DNA of 42,093 bases, taken from positions 1 through 42,093 of the forward strand of contig JAKPNF010000146.1 of assembly GCA_029548565.1 (NCBI GenBank). The letters are read 5' to 3'. Positions 28,839-36,578 of this stretch are shown piece after piece. Made by a program: the position numbers and the translations under genes. This stretch comes from Verrucomicrobiota bacterium. Its GTDB lineage: Bacteria; Verrucomicrobiota; Verrucomicrobiia; Opitutales; JAKPNF01. Within the stretch, counting starts at the first letter, position 1. Each line of letters begins with the position of its first letter. The notes under the pieces are model-generated. The model was not told where the DNA came from. It did not search any database and saw only the letters and a list, made by a program, of their open reading frames with translations.

Positions 28839-28897
28839 GCGGGGAAAACTTTTTTAAAATAAAAAAAGTCTTCCCCGCACCCCTTTCAAAAAAATTT
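28839..28897 (+). repeat. Two-hairpin repeat copy b, H1 plus linker (H2 displaced to 29063-29082 by MITE copy 3)
   Basis: GCGGGGAAAACTTTTTT-aaaat-AAAAAAAGTCTTCCCCGC + ACCCCTTTCAAAAAAATTTT. Confidence 0.8.
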
Positions 28898-29062
28898 TAG
28901 GGTGTGTTTTCGAATTAGGGATTTTGAATGCGCGGGCTGGCTTGGAGGCATTTTTTGGGGCTTCGAGCCGAGGCGATATTTATATCGTCGAGGCGAGGAC
29001 ACCAAAAAAGGACCCAAGTCCAGACTGTGCAGGCGAAATTCATAATTCGAAAATGCACCCTA
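28898..29062. mobile_element. MITE-like element copy 3 (165 bp)
   Basis: TAGGGTGTGTTTTCGAATTAGGGATTTTGAATGCGCGGG...TGTGCAGGCGAAATTCATAATTCGAAAATGCACCCTA; central stem CGATATTTATATCG at 28974-28987. Confidence 0.88.
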
Positions 29063-29082
29063 GGACGGATGCTGGCGCATCC
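29063..29082 (+). repeat. H2 hairpin of two-hairpin repeat copy b
   Basis: GGAC-GGATGC-tggc-GCATCC, aligning with ACGAC-GGGTGC-tgc-GCACCC in the 33493 copy. Confidence 0.65.
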
Positions 29083-29105
29083 TTGTGTCGTTCGGTTCGT
29101 GGTTT

Positions 29106-29489
29106 TTAACCGACTAGGGCTTGATAAGCGGCGGCGTCCAGCAGGTCGTTTAGCTGCGCGGTGTCGAAAAGTTTTACCTTTAGCATCCAGCCGTCGGTGT
29201 AGGGGGAGGCGTTGACGGATTCGGGGGCGCCTTCGAGTGCCGCGTTGACTTCCAGTACTTCGCCGGAAACGGGGGCGTACAAGTCCGACGCAGCCTTGAC
29301 TGATTCCACGACACCAAAGGTGGAACCTTTTTCCAATGTGCTGCCCACTGCTGGCAGTTCCACAAAGGTAATATCGCCCAGCGAGCTTTGCGCATGCGCG
29401 GTGATGCCGATCAAGGCCGTGCCGTCGGCTTCAAGTTTCAGCCATTCATGCTCGGCAGTATATTTCAAATTTTCGGGTATATCAGACAT
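29106..29489 (-). CDS. gcvH: Glycine cleavage system H protein
   Basis: [82 protein letters not shown]. Confidence 0.95.
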   Translation of the reverse strand: MSDIPENLKYTAEHEWLKLEADGTALIGITAHAQSSLGDITFVELPAVGSTLEKGSTFGVVESVKAASDLYAPVSGEVLEVNAALEGAPESVNASPYTDGWMLKVKLFDTAQLNDLLDAAAYQALVG

Positions 29490-29539
29490 AGGAAAAATCT
29501 TCGAAGATTGCGCCCACAAAGGCAAGACCCAAGCGCCGT

Positions 29540-29629
29540 TTCGGGTGCGCAGCACCCGTCGTAAAAGTTTTTTGGGAAAGGGGGCGCGGGGGAAAGCCCT
29601 TTTTTTTCAAAAAAGGGTTTTCCCCGCAT
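29540..29629 (-). repeat. Two-hairpin repeat copy c (minus orientation)
   Basis: H1 29586-29627 and H2 CGGGTGCGCAGCACCCG 29542-29558, joined by GTCGTAAAAGTTTTTTGGGAAAGGGGGC; reverse complement closely matches 33493-33575. Confidence 0.88.
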
Positions 29630-29664
29630 CCATCATCCTTCCCTAATCCAAAACATTTCCTTCC

Positions 29665-30750
29665 CTACTTATGCAAGGGCGGCTTAGATAAAACGAGCGG
29701 GATGGCTTGGCCGCGCACGAGTACGCCTAGGGGTTTGTCGAAGGCGTCGCTGTTGACCAGCGCGCTGCCGATGGGTTGGTTGGTTACGGGGGAGAGAGTG
29801 CCGGAGCAGACTTGGCCGACGGTGTTGTTTTCGTGAACGATTTCCATGCCTTGGCGGGCGATGCGGCGGTCGGTTAGTTTGAAGAAGACGAGGCGTTGTT
29901 TCGAACCTTGTTGTTTTTCTTGCTGAAGCGCGGAGCGGCCGATGAAGTCGCCTTTGTCGAGTTTGACGACCCAGCCTAGTCCGGCGGTCAAGGGGGTAAT
30001 GGCGTCGGAAATTTCGTGGCCGTAGAGCGGGTAGCCGGCCTCCAGACGCAGGGAGTCGCGCGCGCCCAGACCGACGGGCAGGAGCCCTTTGGGGGCGCCG
30101 GCGGCGATGATTTGCTCGGCGATTTTTTCGGCGGCGGCGGCAGGGATGTAGAGTTCTAGGCCGTCTTCACCGGTGTAGCCGGTGCGGCTGAAAAGGACGG
30201 GGACGCCCGCACAGGTGCCTTGGGCGAAATGAAAGCGCTTGATCGCGGACAGGTCGATGTCGGAAATTTGCTGCAGGATCTCAATGGCTAGAGGGCCTTG
30301 AACCGCGAGCTGCGCCCATTGCGTTGTCTCGTCGGTGACGGTGCAGTTTTCGCAATGTGCTTTGAGCCAGGCGACGTCTTTTTGCGCGTTGCCTGCGTTC
30401 AGGCAAATAAAAAATTCCTGCTCGGTCATGCGGTAGACGATCACGTCGTCCACGACCGTGCCGTTGTCGTAGCACATCAGGCTGTAGCGCGCGGCGCCGA
30501 TGGGCAGGTCGGCCATCTTGTTGGTCATTATTTTTTCGAGCGAAGCGAGCGCACCTGGGCCGCTGACACGCGCTTCGCCCATGTGGCTGACGTCAAAGAG
30601 CCCCGCCGCCTGGCGCGTGGCCTTGTGTTCGGCGATGATGCCCGAATACTGCACGGGCATTTCCCAGCCCGCAAACTCCACGATACGGGCGCCGTGGCGG
30701 ATGTGAAAGTCGTACAGCGGCGTGCGCCGCGATTGGGATGGTTCGGACAT
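29665..30750 (-). CDS. gcvT: Glycine cleavage system aminomethyltransferase (T protein)
   Basis: RRTPLYDFHIRHGARIVEFAGWEMPVQYSGIIAEHKATRQAAGLFDVSHMGE, SRTGYTGEDGLELYIP. Confidence 0.96.
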   Translation of the reverse strand: MSEPSQSRRTPLYDFHIRHGARIVEFAGWEMPVQYSGIIAEHKATRQAAGLFDVSHMGEARVSGPGALASLEKIMTNKMADLPIGAARYSLMCYDNGTVVDDVIVYRMTEQEFFICLNAGNAQKDVAWLKAHCENCTVTDETTQWAQLAVQGPLAIEILQQISDIDLSAIKRFHFAQGTCAGVPVLFSRTGYTGEDGLELYIPAAAAEKIAEQIIAAGAPKGLLPVGLGARDSLRLEAGYPLYGHEISDAITPLTAGLGWVVKLDKGDFIGRSALQQEKQQGSKQRLVFFKLTDRRIARQGMEIVHENNTVGQVCSGTLSPVTNQPIGSALVNSDAFDKPLGVLVRGQAIPLVLSKPPLHK

Positions 30751-30779
30751 AGGAAAACAAAAACGTGGAAATACTCTAA

Positions 30780-30808
30780 AATAAAAAACCCGCCGGAAGC
30801 GACGGGCT
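30780..30808 (-). terminator. Intrinsic terminator of PEGA lipoprotein gene (minus strand)
   Basis: On the minus strand: CCCGTCG-cttc-CGGCGGG followed by TTTTTTATTTT; one G-T pair. Confidence 0.7.
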
Positions 30809-30831
30809 TTCTGAAAAAATCTGGACTGCGC

Positions 30832-31344
30832 TTATTTCTTGTCGGGGTTGTACGCGTCGATGAGCTGCTGGCTCATGACCTTGTGCTCGGCCTGGCCGAT
30901 TTTGTCCTCTTCGAGCATCTTGTCGAGCTGGCGCATTCTGGCGGACAGATCCGCATAGGGATCGACCGAGGCGGTCGTGGGCACCAAGTCGGCGATCAGC
31001 TCGCCGTCAAGCGGATTGGGCTTGAGCTTGTTGTAGCGGCCGGTGTCGGTGTACAGACCCGTGCGCACAAAGGGCAGGTTCTGTATGGGCGAGACAAGCG
31101 CTTCCAAATCGCGGAAGCCGTCCTTCTTGAACTCCACCACATAGATGTTCTTCGTGCGCATGGTGGCGATCAGCGGGGCTTGGCCCACCTCGACGCCGTT
31201 GATGTACACGTTGGCGGCCGCCGGCTCGGACTTCAGCACTACGTCCTGCTGGACGCCTTCGCGCCAAGCGGTGCAACCGCTGGTGAAAATCACAAAACCG
31301 ACCAACGCGGCCACGACAGGAAAAGAAAATTTAGGGGCTTTCAT
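30832..31344 (-). CDS. PEGA-domain lipoprotein
   Basis: Lipobox-like FTSGC; LKSEPAAANVYINGVEVGQAPLIATMRTKNIYVVEFKKDGF. Start set at MKAPKFSF. Confidence 0.8.
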   Translation of the reverse strand: MKAPKFSFPVVAALVGFVIFTSGCTAWREGVQQDVVLKSEPAAANVYINGVEVGQAPLIATMRTKNIYVVEFKKDGFRDLEALVSPIQNLPFVRTGLYTDTGRYNKLKPNPLDGELIADLVPTTASVDPYADLSARMRQLDKMLEEDKIGQAEHKVMSQQLIDAYNPDKK

Positions 31345-31435
31345 AACGGGTTGATACCAGTTATGCCCCAAATTCCCCCTGTGCGTCAAGGCAAAATATC
31401 CATCGCCATGCAAAGATTTCAATTCCTTTACTGGC

Positions 31436-31464
31436 TTGAAGCGACGACAAGAGCCGTCTACTAT
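31436..31464 (+). promoter_or_regulatory. Putative sigma-70-type promoter upstream of CNNM gene
   Basis: TTGAAG, 17-bp spacer, TACTAT, about 120 bp upstream of ATG 31585. Confidence 0.4.
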
Positions 31465-31584
31465 AGTTTGAACACGCAAATGAGAGATTTGTTCCCTTCT
31501 TTTTTTGGAGACCGTTTATTTGTGATGCAAAACGGATCGCCCCGCCGTGCGCGCGCCACAACGGCCAGCACCCGATAATTGCCA

Positions 31585-32631
31585 ATGCACACGTTATTAA
31601 TAGCCGTCATTCTCACGTTGGGTGTCTCCTTTTTCTGTTCGGCGCTGGAAGCCATTATGTTAAGCGCCACCACCGCCGAGATCGAGGCGTTCAAACTGCG
31701 CAAACGCCGCGCGGGTGAACGCTTCGAACGCTATAAAAAAGAGATCGATGAGACCATCCCGGCCATCCTGACGCTCAATACCATCTCAAACACCTTTGGC
31801 GCATTTATTTGCGGAATTTTAGCCGCCCAGGTGTTTCCCACGCACCAGTACCTGTTTGCCGTGGGCTTAACGCTCGGTATCTTACTGTTATCCGAGATCT
31901 TACCGAAAAACATAGGCGTGCGCTACCGCCCGCAATTGCTGCCCCACGCGGAAAAAGCGCTCACGGTCGTGCGTTTTGTCATGAAGCCCTTCTCGTTTTT
32001 AAGCGGGCGCTTTGTGCGCTTGGTCGTGCGCCCCGCCCCAAAAACCGATCCGGGCGAAGCTGCAGAGAAAGAAATTGTGCTGCTGGCGCAAAAAAGCGCC
32101 GAAGAAGGCGCGCTGACCAACGAGGAGAGCGTCCTCATCAACAACGCCCTGCGCCTGGACGACGTGGAAGTCAGCCAGATCATGACTCCCCGCACGGTCG
32201 TGATGACGCTGGACAAAACCCGCACCGTCGGCGACGTGCTGGCGCAGTTCCCCACCGTGCCTTTTTCGCGTATCCCCATTTATAAGGACACGGTCGAGGG
32301 TATCGCTGGCATCGTGCGCCGGCGCGACCTGCTCAAGGCCAAGGCCAACGACGAGGACGAGCTGCCCATCGCCTCGCTGATGCAGCCGGTTGTCTTCACA
32401 CCCGAGACCGCCACCGCCGCATCCACGTTGCAGACGCTTTTAAAAAACCACCAGAAGCTCGCGGTCGTCGTCGACGAGTTCGGCTCCTTTGTCGGTGTCG
32501 TGACCATGGAGGACATTTTTGAAAGCCTCATCGGGCGCGAAATTTTTGAAAAAGACGACATGGCCGTGGACATGCGCGAACTGGCGCGCGAAAAATACTT
32601 GGCCGCGCGCAAAAAGGAGAAAAGCGCCTAG
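31585..32631 (+). CDS. CNNM/CBS-domain hemolysin-like transporter protein
   Basis: FCSALEAIMLSATTAEIEAFK, LLLSEILPKNIGVRY, VEVSQIMTPRTVVMTLD, FSRIPIYKDTVEGIAGIVRRRDLL, LAVVVDEFGSFVGVVTMEDIFE. Confidence 0.92.
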   Translation: MHTLLIAVILTLGVSFFCSALEAIMLSATTAEIEAFKLRKRRAGERFERYKKEIDETIPAILTLNTISNTFGAFICGILAAQVFPTHQYLFAVGLTLGILLLSEILPKNIGVRYRPQLLPHAEKALTVVRFVMKPFSFLSGRFVRLVVRPAPKTDPGEAAEKEIVLLAQKSAEEGALTNEESVLINNALRLDDVEVSQIMTPRTVVMTLDKTRTVGDVLAQFPTVPFSRIPIYKDTVEGIAGIVRRRDLLKAKANDEDELPIASLMQPVVFTPETATAASTLQTLLKNHQKLAVVVDEFGSFVGVVTMEDIFESLIGREIFEKDDMAVDMRELAREKYLAARKKEKSA

Positions 32632-32634
32632 CTT

Positions 32635-33486
32635 ATGTTTTCCTCTCTCGCCTACTGGGTGCACAACCTCGACCCCTTTGTGGTACGCTTCCCCGACGGC
32701 TGGCCGACCGACGGCATCCGCTGGTACGGCCTAGCCTACCTCATGGGCTTTCTCGTCGGCTGGGCGCTCCTGCATCTCTATTACAAAAAAGGCCGCTCGC
32801 CCCTAAACCTCGAAGCGCAGGCCAACCTCATGACTTACCTCATCCTCGGCGTGCTCGTCGGCGGACGGCTGGGTTATTGTCTGCTCTACGCGTTGCCCGA
32901 ATGGAGCCGCGACCCGCTGCTCATCCTGCGCGTCTGGGAAGGCGGCATGGCCAGCCATGGTGGCTTTCTAGGCGTCATCATCGCCCTCATAATCTTCGCA
33001 AAACGCAACCACCTGCCCTTCACCGCGCTGGGCGACATCGTCGTCACCCTCGTCCCCCCCGGCCTGCTCTTCGGCCGCATCGCCAATTTCATCAACGGCG
33101 AACTCTGGGGCAAACTCAGCGACGCCCCCTGGGCCGTCATCTTCCCCAAAAGCGCCCCCCCCGGCATCCCCGTAGAATTCATCGCCGCCCGCCACCCCTC
33201 CCAACTCTACGAAGCCCTCCTCGAAGGCCTCCTGCTCCTAATCCTAACCCAGTGGCTCTTCTGGCGCAAAAACCCCAGCACCCCCCACAACGGCCAACTC
33301 TCCGGCATCTTCCTGATCACTTACGCCCTCGTGCGCATCCTGTGCGAATGCTTCCGCGAACCAGACGCCACTCTCATCCTCGGCCTAAGCCGCGGCACGT
33401 TTTATTCGTTGTTTTTAATTTTATTGGGCGCGCTGTTTATTTGGAACGCGTGGCGGCACGGTAAGAAGGGAAAGAGTTTTGGATGA
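32635..33486 (+). CDS. lgt: Prolipoprotein diacylglyceryl transferase
   Basis: IRWYGLAYLMGFLVGW, VGGRLGYCL, GGMASHGGFLG, LLFGRIANFINGELWG, RHPSQLYEALLEG, LCECFREPD. Confidence 0.95.
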   Translation: MFSSLAYWVHNLDPFVVRFPDGWPTDGIRWYGLAYLMGFLVGWALLHLYYKKGRSPLNLEAQANLMTYLILGVLVGGRLGYCLLYALPEWSRDPLLILRVWEGGMASHGGFLGVIIALIIFAKRNHLPFTALGDIVVTLVPPGLLFGRIANFINGELWGKLSDAPWAVIFPKSAPPGIPVEFIAARHPSQLYEALLEGLLLLILTQWLFWRKNPSTPHNGQLSGIFLITYALVRILCECFREPDATLILGLSRGTFYSLFLILLGALFIWNAWRHGKKGKSFG

Positions 33487-33492
33487 GTGGAT

Positions 33493-33591
33493 GCGGGGAA
33501 AACCTTTTTTTGAAAAAAAAGGTCTTCCCCGCGCCCCTTTCCCAAAAAACTTTTACGACGGGTGCTGCGCACCCGAAACCACGGTGCACTG
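33493..33591 (+). repeat. Two-hairpin repeat copy d (plus orientation)
   Basis: H1 GCGGGGAAAACCTTTTTTTGAAAAAAAAGGTCTTCCCCGC 33493-33532; linker GCCCCTTTCCCAAAAAACTTTTACGA; H2 CGGGTGC-tgc-GCACCCG 33559-33575; then GGTGCACTG 33583-33591. Confidence 0.9.
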
Positions 33592-33630
33592 CTGAGGTTG
33601 CTGCACAGGAATTCGCGAGCTTATTTTAAT

Positions 33631-33740
33631 CAGTGCACCCGCACGAACTTTCAGATGCGCAGCATCTGTCACAAAAGTTTTTTCGGGAAGGGGGGCGCGG
33701 GGGGAAACCCGTTTTTTCCAAAAAACGGGTTTCCCCCCGC
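33631..33740 (-). repeat. Two-hairpin repeat copy e (minus orientation; head-to-head with copy d)
   Basis: CAGTGCACC 33631-33639; H2 CAGATGC-gca-GCATCTG 33652-33668; H1 perfect 21-bp stem GCGGGGGGAAACCCGTTTTTT-cc-AAAAAACGGGTTTCCCCCCGC 33697-33740. Confidence 0.9.
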
Positions 33741-33790
33741 ATCCTCATCATCCTTCCTCCCCGAAAAAATCTTACCCGTGCTTTTGCACC

Positions 33791-34720
33791 CTACAGGTCG
33801 GTCTTCTTAAAATATTCGATCGTTTTGGCGAGTCCTTCTTCGAGCGAAATTTTGGGTTCCCAGTTGATGATTTTTTTAGCCAGGGAGATGTCGGGGCGGC
33901 GTTGTTTGGGGTCGTCGGCGGGGAGGGGCTTGTGGGTGATTTTGGATTTTGTGCCGGTGAGTTTGATGACGAGTTGGGCGAGTTCGAGCATGGTGAATTC
34001 GCCGGGGTTGCCGATGTTGACGGGGCCGGTTGTTTGGGTCTGCTCCATCATTTTGACGAAGGCCTCAATGAGGTCGTCGACGTAGCAGAAGGAGCGGGTT
34101 TGGGAGCCGTCGCCGTAAATGGTGATGTCCTCGCCCTTGAGGGCCTGGACGATGAAGTTGGAAACGACGCGGCCGTCGTTGGCGAGCATGCGGGGGCCGT
34201 AGGTGTTGAAGATGCGCACCAGGCGGATGTCGACGCCGTTCATGCGGTGGTAGTCGAAAAAGAGGGTCTCGGCGACGCGCTTGCCCTCGTCGTAGCAGGA
34301 GCGAATGCCGATGGGGTTGACGTTGCCCCAGTAGCTTTCGGGCTGGGGGTGCACCTGCGGGTCGCCATAGACTTCGGAGGTGGATGCCTGCAAGATGCGC
34401 GCGCCGGTGCGCTTGGCCAGGCCGAGCGAATTGATGGCGCCCATGACGGATGTTTTGATGGTCTTGATTGCGTTGTGCTGGTAATGCACGGGCGAGGCCG
34501 GGCACGCCAGGTTGTAGATGCGGTCGACCTCGGCCTTGAAGGGGTCGACCACGTCGTGCCGCACAAATTCGAAACGCGGGTTGTTCAAAAACGGCAGCAG
34601 GTTGTCCTTGCGGCCGGTGAACAAATTATCCACGCAGACGACCTCGTGCCCCTGCTCCAGCAGTTTTTCGCAAAGGTGGCTGCCCAAAAATCCGGCTCCT
34701 CCGGTGACTAAAATGCGCAT
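33791..34720 (-). CDS. UDP-glucuronate decarboxylase (UDP-xylose synthase-like SDR)
   Basis: [89 protein letters not shown]. Confidence 0.93.
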   Translation of the reverse strand: MRILVTGGAGFLGSHLCEKLLEQGHEVVCVDNLFTGRKDNLLPFLNNPRFEFVRHDVVDPFKAEVDRIYNLACPASPVHYQHNAIKTIKTSVMGAINSLGLAKRTGARILQASTSEVYGDPQVHPQPESYWGNVNPIGIRSCYDEGKRVAETLFFDYHRMNGVDIRLVRIFNTYGPRMLANDGRVVSNFIVQALKGEDITIYGDGSQTRSFCYVDDLIEAFVKMMEQTQTTGPVNIGNPGEFTMLELAQLVIKLTGTKSKITHKPLPADDPKQRRPDISLAKKIINWEPKISLEEGLAKTIEYFKKTDL

Positions 34721-34828
34721 AGCTTCTTTTAAAGGATTTTGAGCAACAAGGAAATGAAAAACGCCACGCGGCGCGGCGGCCTGCAATTTTGCTCGAAAGC
34801 GCTTCCAAAGCGTTTTATCGTTTTGGTA

Positions 34829-35578
34829 ATGCAAACAACGAGCGCCACTGTTGTCATTCCCGCGCGCCTGGCCTCCACGCGGCTGCCGCGCAAAGTCCTG
34901 CTGGATCTGGGCGGCAAACCTGTCATCCAGCATGTTTGGGAAAAGGTCTCGCAAATGAAACGCGCCCGCGCGGTCGTGATCGCGACGGACAGCGACGAGG
35001 TTGTGGCCGCCGCCAAGGCCTTCGGCGCCGACGTGCGGCTGACCTCGCCGCAGTGCCGCAACGGCACGGAACGCCTCGTTGAACTGATGCAAGGCGGGCT
35101 GGAAGGCGACTTCTTTTTAAACGTGCAGGGCGACGAACCGTTCATCGCCCCTGTCCTGCTCGACTCGCTTGTCTTGCGCCGCGAGCAAACCGCTTGCGAT
35201 TTGGTCACCGCCGTCTACGCGATCAAAGAGGCGAAGCAGTTGCAAGACCCCAACCTCGTGAAAGTCGCGCGGGCGCAGGACGGGCACGCGATTTATTTTT
35301 CGCGCTCGCCGATTCCCTACCTGCGCGGCGAACCGATCGAGTCGTGGTGCCAAAAGCGCCCGTACTGGGGGCACCTGGGCGTGTACGGCTACTCGCGCAA
35401 GGCGCTGGAAATTTATCCGACGCTGGAAATCGGCGGTGTTGAAAGCGCCGAGTCGCTCGAACAGTTACGCTTTTTGGAAAAGAACATGAGCTTTCAAACA
35501 GTCGAAACCGACTACCACGCCGTGGCCATCGACACGCCCGAGGATCTCGAGCACGCCCGCGCCCTTTTGAACAAATAA
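34829..35578 (+). CDS. kdsB: 3-deoxy-manno-octulosonate cytidylyltransferase
   Basis: [59 protein letters not shown]. Start set at MQTTSATVV. Confidence 0.93.
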   Translation: MQTTSATVVIPARLASTRLPRKVLLDLGGKPVIQHVWEKVSQMKRARAVVIATDSDEVVAAAKAFGADVRLTSPQCRNGTERLVELMQGGLEGDFFLNVQGDEPFIAPVLLDSLVLRREQTACDLVTAVYAIKEAKQLQDPNLVKVARAQDGHAIYFSRSPIPYLRGEPIESWCQKRPYWGHLGVYGYSRKALEIYPTLEIGGVESAESLEQLRFLEKNMSFQTVETDYHAVAIDTPEDLEHARALLNK

Positions 35579-35588
35579 ATTTTTCTCC

Positions 35589-36572
35589 ATGACAGATTCC
35601 GCATCCCTCGAACTGCAACAACTGGCCCGCAACGTCCTTGAGGCGGAAGCCCGCGCGATTTCCTCGGCGGCTCAACGCCTGGACAAGCGCCTTGTGGAGG
35701 CGGCCGAGCTGATCCTCCGGCACAAGGGCAAGGTGGTGGTCAGCGGCATGGGCAAGTCCGGGTTGATCGGGCAAAAAATCGCCGCGACGCTTTCGAGCAC
35801 CGGCACGCCCGCCGTTTTTCTGCACCCCGCCGAGGCGCTGCACGGCGATTTGGGTATCTACCAAAAAGGCGACCCCACTATCCTTTTAAGCAAAAGCGGC
35901 TCGACGCTGGAACTGCTGCATTTGCTGCCGCTGCTGCGCCAGTTTAAATCCCCGGTCATCGCGATTGTCGGGCAGATGGAAAGCCCGCTGGCCGAGAAGG
36001 CCGACGTCGTGCTGGACGGCACCGTGCAATGCGAGGCCGACCCGCTCAACCTCGCGCCGACCACCAGCACCACGCTCTCGCTGGCCATCGGCGACGCGCT
36101 GGCCTGCGTGCTCATGCAGGCGCGCAATTTCAAGCCCGAGGATTTCGCGCGCTTCCACCCGGGCGGACAGCTCGGGCGCAATTTATTGTTGCGTGTGGCC
36201 GACATCATGCACCGCAAGGAGGAAGTCGCCACCATTTCTCCCGAGACACCGTTGCACGAGGTCGTCATCGCCATAACCAAGTACGCCCACGGGGCGGCCT
36301 GCGTGGTGCAAGACGGAAAGCTTGTCGGCATCATCACCGACGGCGACCTGCGCCGCGCCCTGCAAAGCGGCGAGGGCATCCGCGGCATGCGCGCCGACGC
36401 GCTCATGACAAAAAACCCCATCTGCGTGCGCGCCGACATCATGCTGGCCGAGGCCCTGCACATCATGGAAGACAGGCCTTCCCAAATTTCCGTCCTGCCG
36501 GTCGTCGACGCACAGGGCAGGCTCGAGGGGCTTCTACGCCTGCACGACGCCTACCAGGGCCCGCGCACTTAA
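35589..36572 (+). CDS. kdsD: Arabinose-5-phosphate isomerase (KpsF/GutQ family)
   Basis: GKVVVSGMGKSGLIGQKIAATLSSTGTPAVFLHPAEALHGDLG, LSKSGSTLELL, FHPGGQLGRNLLLRVADIM; two CBS domains. Confidence 0.94.
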   Translation: MTDSASLELQQLARNVLEAEARAISSAAQRLDKRLVEAAELILRHKGKVVVSGMGKSGLIGQKIAATLSSTGTPAVFLHPAEALHGDLGIYQKGDPTILLSKSGSTLELLHLLPLLRQFKSPVIAIVGQMESPLAEKADVVLDGTVQCEADPLNLAPTTSTTLSLAIGDALACVLMQARNFKPEDFARFHPGGQLGRNLLLRVADIMHRKEEVATISPETPLHEVVIAITKYAHGAACVVQDGKLVGIITDGDLRRALQSGEGIRGMRADALMTKNPICVRADIMLAEALHIMEDRPSQISVLPVVDAQGRLEGLLRLHDAYQGPRT

Positions 36573-36578
36573 AACAAC

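Noticed and set aside
28928-29215. Similar small ORFs in the MITE copies (MRGLAWRHFLGLRAEA..., MCGLVLRHFLGLRAEA..., MRSLVWRHFLGLRAES)
   Set aside because: The copy 1 frame stops after 17 codons, the other frames run out of the repeat, and conservation tracks the DNA hairpin rather than synonymous sites. More likely non-coding.
30751-30831. Glycine riboswitch upstream of gcvT
   Set aside because: The 80-bp gap contains only the terminator hairpin of the preceding lipoprotein gene and is too short for a recognisable glycine aptamer.
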